Shown here: positions 60,601 through 64,000 of the stretch, one piece after another
How positions within the stretch are numbered: position 1 is the stretch's first letter
How the letters are laid out: every line of letters begins with the position of its first letter
Assembly (NCBI GenBank): GCA_935421135.1
Contig: OW285187.1
Location: forward strand, 26,164,429 to 26,228,428
Length of the DNA: 64,000 nt
DNA from: Bugulina stolonifera
Lineage: Eukaryota > Bryozoa > Gymnolaemata > Cheilostomatida > Bugulidae
Direction: 5' to 3'
Position numbers and translations under genes: made by a program
Notes under the pieces: model-generated
What the model was told of the DNA's origin: nothing
Database searches by the model: none
What the model saw: the letters and a program-made list of their open reading frames with translations, nothing else

Positions 60601-61449
60601 TGCTATATGTTGCAAATATCATTTTACCGAAGTATATAAAGTTATTATGTCTCTGATAATGCAGGATATGAGGTCACTGGGGTGAATTCATTGGTTCCCG
60701 TAACTACTACTGTGGCTGCTCCTACAACTACTGCAGCTGTCACTACAACTGCTAAGCCATCAGACACTACAAAAGTAGTAGAATCAGCAACCAAAGCAAA
60801 GTCATCAAAGACTGGTGTCTACGTTGCTATTGGTGTCAGTGTGGGACTTGTAGTCATTGCTGCCATCGTTGTGATTGTCATAGTAAAAATGAAAATGAAG
60901 TAAGTATGAACGTCTATCTCTGCGAATTAGAGCTAGCTAAGCAAAGTTGGGTTCTAATTGCATTATTCTTTAAATAGCTCTTAATTGTCAACTTTGTCAA
61001 CTTGTCTAACTTGTCAATGTTTAGAAATATAATAATGTTACATGTATATGAAAGCAAAACATTGATATCCTTTTAGCAAGCGATCAAAGACCGTACCAGT
61101 GAGCGAAGAGGGACATACAGCGAGTTCGAGTCAGCCACGGAGTGTTAGTGCAACACATATGAGCAGGGTGGATCCAGAAAGACCACCAGAACCTACCCTG
61201 GCAGCACCTGCCCATGCACAAGATAGGCCCGTCAGTAGTGTGCAGAGAACAAGTACAACCAAAGCTGAGAGCAGACCTGTCACAGGTGTTCAAAGGCCAG
61301 CAACAGGTAGAAGCAATGTGGCTGTAGAACAGACCACCAGAGCTTCCAGCAGACCAGGCAGCAGTAGCAGTGGCACAAAGCAGACACAGGATCATAGCAG
61401 AGTTCACACTCCTGTAAAGGAGAGCAGTGCACCGGCCCCAGTAGAATAA
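44903..61449 (+). CDS. Gene B: MUC4-like type I membrane protein (SEA-like, NIDO, AMOP, VWD, EGF, SEA-like, TM), complete
   Basis: Exons, all with consistent phases: 44903-44972 (ATG), 45607-45669, 45892-45992, 46494-46597, 47495-47682, 48340-48405, 48710-48778, 49078-49262, 49975-50206, 50403-50581, 50967-51189, 51883-52057, 52853-53027, 53437-53557, 53903-54043, 54521-54795, 54949-55123, 55382-55648, 55781-56001, 56588-56700, 56922-57071, 57169-57338, 57984-58094, 58276-58527, 58843-58968, 59429-59526, 59741-59850, 60120-60304, 60665-60899, 61077-61449 (TAA). Total 4953 nt, 1650 residues. It is a tandem paralogue of the 3' two thirds of gene A, about 7.3 kb downstream on the same strand. 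It lacks the protease, LDLa and mucin parts. The donor at 59851 (GTTCGT) and at 57339 (GTTAGT) are weak. Confidence 0.88.
45236..45441. repeat. TCTACATG / TCTATGTG repeats in first intron of gene B
   Basis: Imperfect 8- to 9-bp units (TGTCTACA, TGTCTAGG) over about 200 bp. Overlapping open frames in it are repeat translations. Confidence 0.85.
45892..47682 (+). CDS. N-terminal SEA/HD-like module with RRRKR furin-type site, gene B
   Basis: Exons 45892-45992, 46494-46597 and 47495-47682 (101, 104, 188 nt; phases 1-0-2-1) reproduce the gene A membrane-proximal module at the other end of the protein. The leader [18 protein letters not shown] closely resembles [18 protein letters not shown] of gene A. 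The two-cysteine helix and the basic site RRRKR, again assembled across a phase-2 intron, are kept, followed by [22 protein letters not shown]. The last strand differs and runs into an EGF remnant. The large intron 46598-47494 contains an LTR-like piece and a tRNA-like element. Confidence 0.7.
46720..47153. mobile_element. LTR-like fragment in gene B intron
   Basis: The 3' end (AGAAAACATTACA, ending 47153) is nearly the same as the end of the solo LTR at 40498-41151 (AGAAACCATTACA), and both have CTTT(C)ATGTAATGC about 100 bp before the end. TATAAAT occurs near 46914. The 5' limit is uncertain: ATAGA precedes a TG at 46814 and follows the end at 47154-47158, which would make a 340-bp LTR with a 5-bp target duplication, but that may be chance. 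Confidence 0.4.
47244..47312 (+). repeat. tRNA-like SINE head in gene B intron
   Basis: TGGACTAATGGTTAGGGCGC at 47251-47270 matches a tRNA D-arm/A box closely, and GGTTGGATTCTTG at 47295-47307 is a near B box. Spacing is right for a tRNA, but stems are poor, so a tRNA-derived SINE is likelier than a gene. Confidence 0.45.
47977..48177. mobile_element. MITE-like element with about 24-bp terminal inverted repeats
   Basis: CAGTGGAACTTGCTTAATTC at 47977 is matched in inverse by GAATTAAGCAAGTTTCACTG ending at 48177, with one mismatch over 20 bp. The ends resemble those of pogo/Tigger-type elements. No transposase and no clear TA target duplication on the left. Confidence 0.65.
48340..48778 (+). 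CDS. EGF remnant exon and Thr-rich linker of gene B
   Basis: Exon 48340-48405 (66 nt) encodes [15 protein letters not shown], which looks like only the last third of an EGF module (compare [13 protein letters not shown] in gene A). The first four cysteines of an EGF are absent. Exon 48710-48778 encodes an acidic Thr-rich linker ([18 protein letters not shown]) standing where gene A has its long mucin exon. Both are phase 1-1 and could be skipped without breaking the frame. The intron between 47683 and 48339 holds a MITE-like element. Confidence 0.65.
49078..51189 (+). CDS. NIDO domain exons of gene B
   Basis: Exons 49078-49262, 49975-50206, 50403-50581 and 50967-51189. Motifs [65 protein letters not shown] and [12 protein letters not shown] follow those of gene A in order and spacing. 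The penultimate pair of gene A exons is a single exon here, so one intron was gained in A or lost in B. An additional cysteine-bearing insert (YNQCYRV, CPEKF) is shared in position with gene A. The 49263-49974 intron shows no other feature. Confidence 0.82.
51883..53557 (+). CDS. AMOP domain exons of gene B
   Basis: Exons 51883-52057, 52853-53027 and 53437-53557 match the three AMOP exons of gene A in phase and order. Visible are [26 protein letters not shown] and [20 protein letters not shown], the QQCCY and CCxxSxxCxxxxxxRP elements of AMOP. The acceptor of the last exon reads AAG, weaker than usual. The intron 52058-52852 contains a run of about 12 G residues near 52338 and otherwise nothing recognisable. 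Confidence 0.8.
53903..55648 (+). CDS. VWD domain and post-VWD region of gene B, with GDPH motif
   Basis: Exons 53903-54043, 54521-54795, 54949-55123 and 55382-55648. The first starts [20 protein letters not shown], with GDPH at 53914-53925, the motif known for autocatalytic Asp-Pro cleavage in MUC2, MUC5AC and MUC4. The third exon has [15 protein letters not shown]; the fourth has [13 protein letters not shown] and [16 protein letters not shown]. Strong similarity to gene A is continuous, and the last exon is 267 nt in both genes. The intron 54044-54520 reads open in places but shows no domain. Confidence 0.84.
55781..58968 (+). CDS. Beta-sandwich-like segment and EGF array of gene B
   Basis: Exon 55781-56001 encodes an Ig-like segment ([17 protein letters not shown]) with two cysteines that gene A lacks, and several NxT sequons. 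Exons 56588-56700, 56922-57071, 57169-57338, 57984-58094, 58276-58527 and 58843-58968 encode about seven EGF-like modules, several calcium-binding (DIDEC, DETDEC, DVDEC). Lengths 221, 113, 150, 170 and 252 equal gene A. Part of exon 56922-57071 is almost identical to gene A in DNA, far above its flanks. The intron after 57338 carries the GTAAGT decamer array. Confidence 0.84.
57451..57820. repeat. 10-bp tandem array of TGTAAGTACA (37 units)
   Basis: Thirty-seven consecutive decamers; 27 contain GTAAGT and 10 contain ATAAGT. The ATAAGT units come in pairs every 50-60 bp, so there is a higher-order pattern. The array lies in the intron about 110 bp after the donor of exon 57169-57338. Confidence 0.95.
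59069..59129. other. Long near-perfect intronic hairpin
   Basis: Arms 59069-59097 and 59101-59129 are inverse complements over 29 bp with two mismatches (both tolerable as G-U in RNA) around a 3-base AAT loop. It could be a fold-back element or a small-RNA hairpin. Confidence 0.75.
59429..60304 (+). CDS. C-terminal SEA/HD-like module with RKKR furin-type site, gene B
   Basis: Exons 59429-59526, 59741-59850 and 60120-60304 (98, 110, 185 nt; phases 1-0-2-1). The strand [14 protein letters not shown], a helix with two cysteines (KVCSGGTEC), the basic motif RKKR before [10 protein letters not shown] and the stretch [26 protein letters not shown] align well with the gene A module. The basic site is again completed by splicing across a phase-2 intron. 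The donor after 59850 is GTTCGT, poor for a constitutive site, but the frame and the protein alignment both support it. Confidence 0.7.
60665..61449 (+). CDS. Stalk, transmembrane helix and Ser/Pro-rich tail of gene B
   Basis: Exon 60665-60899 encodes a Thr/Ala-rich stalk and one transmembrane helix (about 60806-60885, [20 protein letters not shown]) with a Lys/Met stop-transfer end. Exon 61077-61449 encodes a 124-residue basic tail rich in Ser, Thr, Arg, Pro and Gln, with an internal degenerate repeat (RPVSSVQR and RPVTGVQR), ending in PAPVE and a TAA stop. The helix closely resembles that of gene A, but the tails are unrelated and PPxY is absent, so intracellular partners probably differ. 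Confidence 0.82.
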
Positions 61450-62400
61450 CTGAATATTCTCATATACTCTGAATATATTATAATGTGAACCATCCCTTTA
61501 CACACATTCATATTACTGCAGTTATACTAAACATTGCAACATTTTTATAATTTTATAATGAAAATATTTATATTATTTTGGTTTTGAGAGGCACTTGATG
61601 CCTTATTATTGCCTTTGTGGTCTAAATGACTGGAAGGGGAAGTAGATAGCACACTAGAACATGAATTGGAGATTACAGATGACCTTCAGGATGAAATCAG
61701 TGATACCAATGACAGTTATTATACCAATGTGTATAATATTGAGGTGTTACTATGACTGTTGCAGTTATCTGATTCAAGCAATGCATAGTTTGTGCAGTTT
61801 CTCCTCGTTCACCTGTTTGAATGCATGTGAAAAGAGTGAAGGAACAGCCATAAACGTTGCTATACAAATTGCTATCTATTTATCTTCCAATCATTTGGCT
61901 ATAACTTTTGCAGCTTGTAATGTATCTATATGTTTGGATGACCCTCCCTTACAGTGTTGGCTTTTGACTGTCAATTTCAATTCATTTTATTGTGATATTG
62001 AAGAGCCTGTGTTCCACTATTTGTGATGACATAATGAAAAGGCAGAGGTTGAGGAGTCTATGAAGAACTGATACTAAGCTATTTACAATATTTTCTAGTT
62101 CTCTTATGTCAATGTATTGTATTGATAAAAGATTTATGTCACCTTGGATGGCACATCCTAGATTAAACATTATACTGCTAGCATCACCAGGAATTTAGTC
62201 ACTGGTTCAAGCAGGGCATTGAGGCTAAGGCTATTAAAGATACACTAAACTTACATGCAGCAGTTCTGGGCTATACCACCACAACAGATAAATAAACATT
62301 TACAATTGTCTTCCCATTGGGTTGAAGTTTCGCTTTCTGTTTTAAAACTATATGTACATTGCATGTGAAAAATTTAAATAAATGCAAGTTTAGAGTGCTT
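61450..62400 (+). promoter_or_regulatory. Gene B 3' UTR with candidate poly(A) signals
   Basis: AT-rich sequence with AATAAA at 62291-62296 and 62377-62382. An open stretch at 61661-62026 has no recognisable domain and is probably UTR. From 62400 to 64000 nothing beyond AT-rich flank is seen. Confidence 0.4.
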
Positions 62401-64000
62401 CTTTGAGCAAAGACCTATTTTGTTGTTTGAATTCCACACATGTACACTGTGCAACCACCATCATATTAATTTAGTAATGTCCATACGCTACAAGTAGTGT
62501 TGTGGTACACACGTACATACAGTGTACATGTTTTAGTGCAGTCAGATAAGACATTTAAGAGTTGTCTGACCATTTGCTTTACTATCTGTAAGCAAGGATG
62601 ACTTCAGTGCTGTATAAGATTAATACAGACATTGGAGGCAGCTAGTTATTTCATGTCACTCTGCGCAGTTTGAGATGGGATCAGGAGAACAACTCAAGCC
62701 CTGTTTATACAAAATAGTCGTCTGCTATCAGCTCCTATGCTATGCATGTGAGAGCTATAAATACTAGGTAGAAATTGGCAGCAGTGTAGCACACCACTAG
62801 TGGTAGTAGTGATAGCAAAGAATGTTTGACTGTTTGTAAATTTGGCTATGTACATGTAAGTTACTGCAAGCCATATGCAACAGATCGCACACTACAAGAC
62901 CAAATTTAAGGCAATTTAGGTCGGGTTTTGTGGCACAAGTCAACCGTGAGGTATTGCATCAAAAGTTGAATGAAGTTACACTTGCACCACAAACTTGCTT
63001 AATTATTTATTTTGACAAAATATATATTTTCCACCCCATACAGAAATAAAGTTGAAAACCCTGGATATAAATTAACAAAACACAACTACATGCATGTAGC
63101 AATTTCTACTTTGGGTATAACAAAGCGCAGAAATAAAATTTTTAAAAGGTACACATAATATAAGCACAATACACATAGGCTTTGAGGCATTATTATAGCA
63201 GTATTTGTGTGCACAAAACATTAATTGAGCGGGTAACTCTTAATAGTTAAATCTTTTCATGAAACAGTAATTTTGCAGTGCACTTTATTCAAACCTGGAG
63301 AAGGATAACGTTTACTCAACATCTCCTTGTATCATAGACGTAGTACGTAATCACCAGTATGTACTGTATTAACTAAACCAGGTATGTAAAACAAATATCA
63401 GCTCAGTTTAAAAACAAAATATTTTTTGTGGGAGTAGAATATTTGCAGACAAATCTATGAATAAATTGCACATTGTACATGAAACTATTAGTAATAAAAT
63501 GATAGTTATCAAAATTGGTGCTTATTCTTTTAGTTAGCTCTGAATGTCATTTCATTGAATACTTTTGCCATTGCAGCAATTTCTAACCTAATCTCATCAA
63601 GTTGTCATGTATGCTATTAGTACAATGGAGCCAATAAATGGGGGTAAAGTATTTGCCATGTTTAAACAATTACATGATTTTAACAATATTTAAGTGAATT
63701 CCTTTGCTTTTTAGCGCTCAACCTTTTTTACTTATAATATGACAAATCTTCACTTCTGGGATCAGTTCTGTTCTGTTAGGTTGAGTATATATCCGCAGTA
63801 ATACAATCTACAATTACATGCAAATTTACTATAACAATGATTGTACAGAAGAGACATGCATAGATACTAAAATTTAGCCTGTTACTGCAGCATTTGATTT
63901 CCTGGGTGTGGCACGTGGTAGATTAATAAGAAATGGGTACAGCCACCCACCAAAGAACTAGCGCATGGCTGGTAAATTCAGCTAATTTTTTCTGGCAAAT

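Noticed and set aside
61661..62026. 121-residue open frame after gene B
   Set aside because: No domain, no splice context and positioned in the probable 3' UTR.

Overview
The window reads as animal (metazoan) nuclear DNA. It is AT-rich, with GT-AG introns of roughly 75-1500 bp, extracellular domain modules carried on small exons, tRNA-like and LTR-like repeats, and many TACATGTA-type simple repeats. The module repertoire (ADAMTS-like protease, LDLa, NIDO, AMOP, VWD, EGF, SEA-like) is animal. An early-branching animal such as a sponge is a guess from style, not a demonstrated assignment. No minus-strand gene could be supported.

Two multi-exon plus-strand genes fill the window head to tail. 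Gene A (174-37576, 5' end outside the window) was traced through about 55 exons, and every splice phase agrees except one near the start. In order it encodes an ADAMTS/reprolysin-like metalloprotease domain, an ADAMTS-type Cys-rich domain, about 28 LDLa or LDLa-like modules, a 232-residue Thr-rich mucin segment, NIDO, AMOP, VWD with a GDPH motif, a beta-sandwich-like segment, about seven EGF modules, a SEA-like module holding an RRRKR furin-type site, one transmembrane helix and a tail ending in a PPxY motif. Gene B (44903-61449, apparently complete, 30 coding exons, about 1650 residues) starts with a signal peptide and a first SEA-like/furin module. It then repeats the NIDO-AMOP-VWD-EGF-SEA-like-TM order of gene A, without protease, LDLa array or mucin segment, and has a different tail. 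Many matching exons have identical length and phase, so the two are tandem paralogues of the MUC4-like class, both predicted to be processed type I membrane proteins.

Gene A is still changing. About 4.9 kb of it (six exons, eight LDLa modules, 359 codons) is present twice in tandem, 4507-9482 and 9483-14389, with a 7-bp CTATTGA microhomology at the breakpoints. The unit begins and ends in phase-2 introns, so the frame is kept. An older four-exon LDLa cassette duplication is visible at 14780-20155.

The 37577-44800 intergenic stretch holds the gene A 3' UTR, a 33-bp tandem repeat, a 20-bp palindrome, a tRNA-like SINE candidate and a 654-bp solo LTR. Introns of gene B carry a second LTR-like piece, a tRNA-like element, a MITE-like inverted-repeat element, an unusual array of 27 GTAAGT splice-donor motifs and a long perfect-type hairpin. 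From 61450 to 64000 only 3' UTR and AT-rich flank are seen. All domain calls were made by eye from translated exons; no database search was possible.
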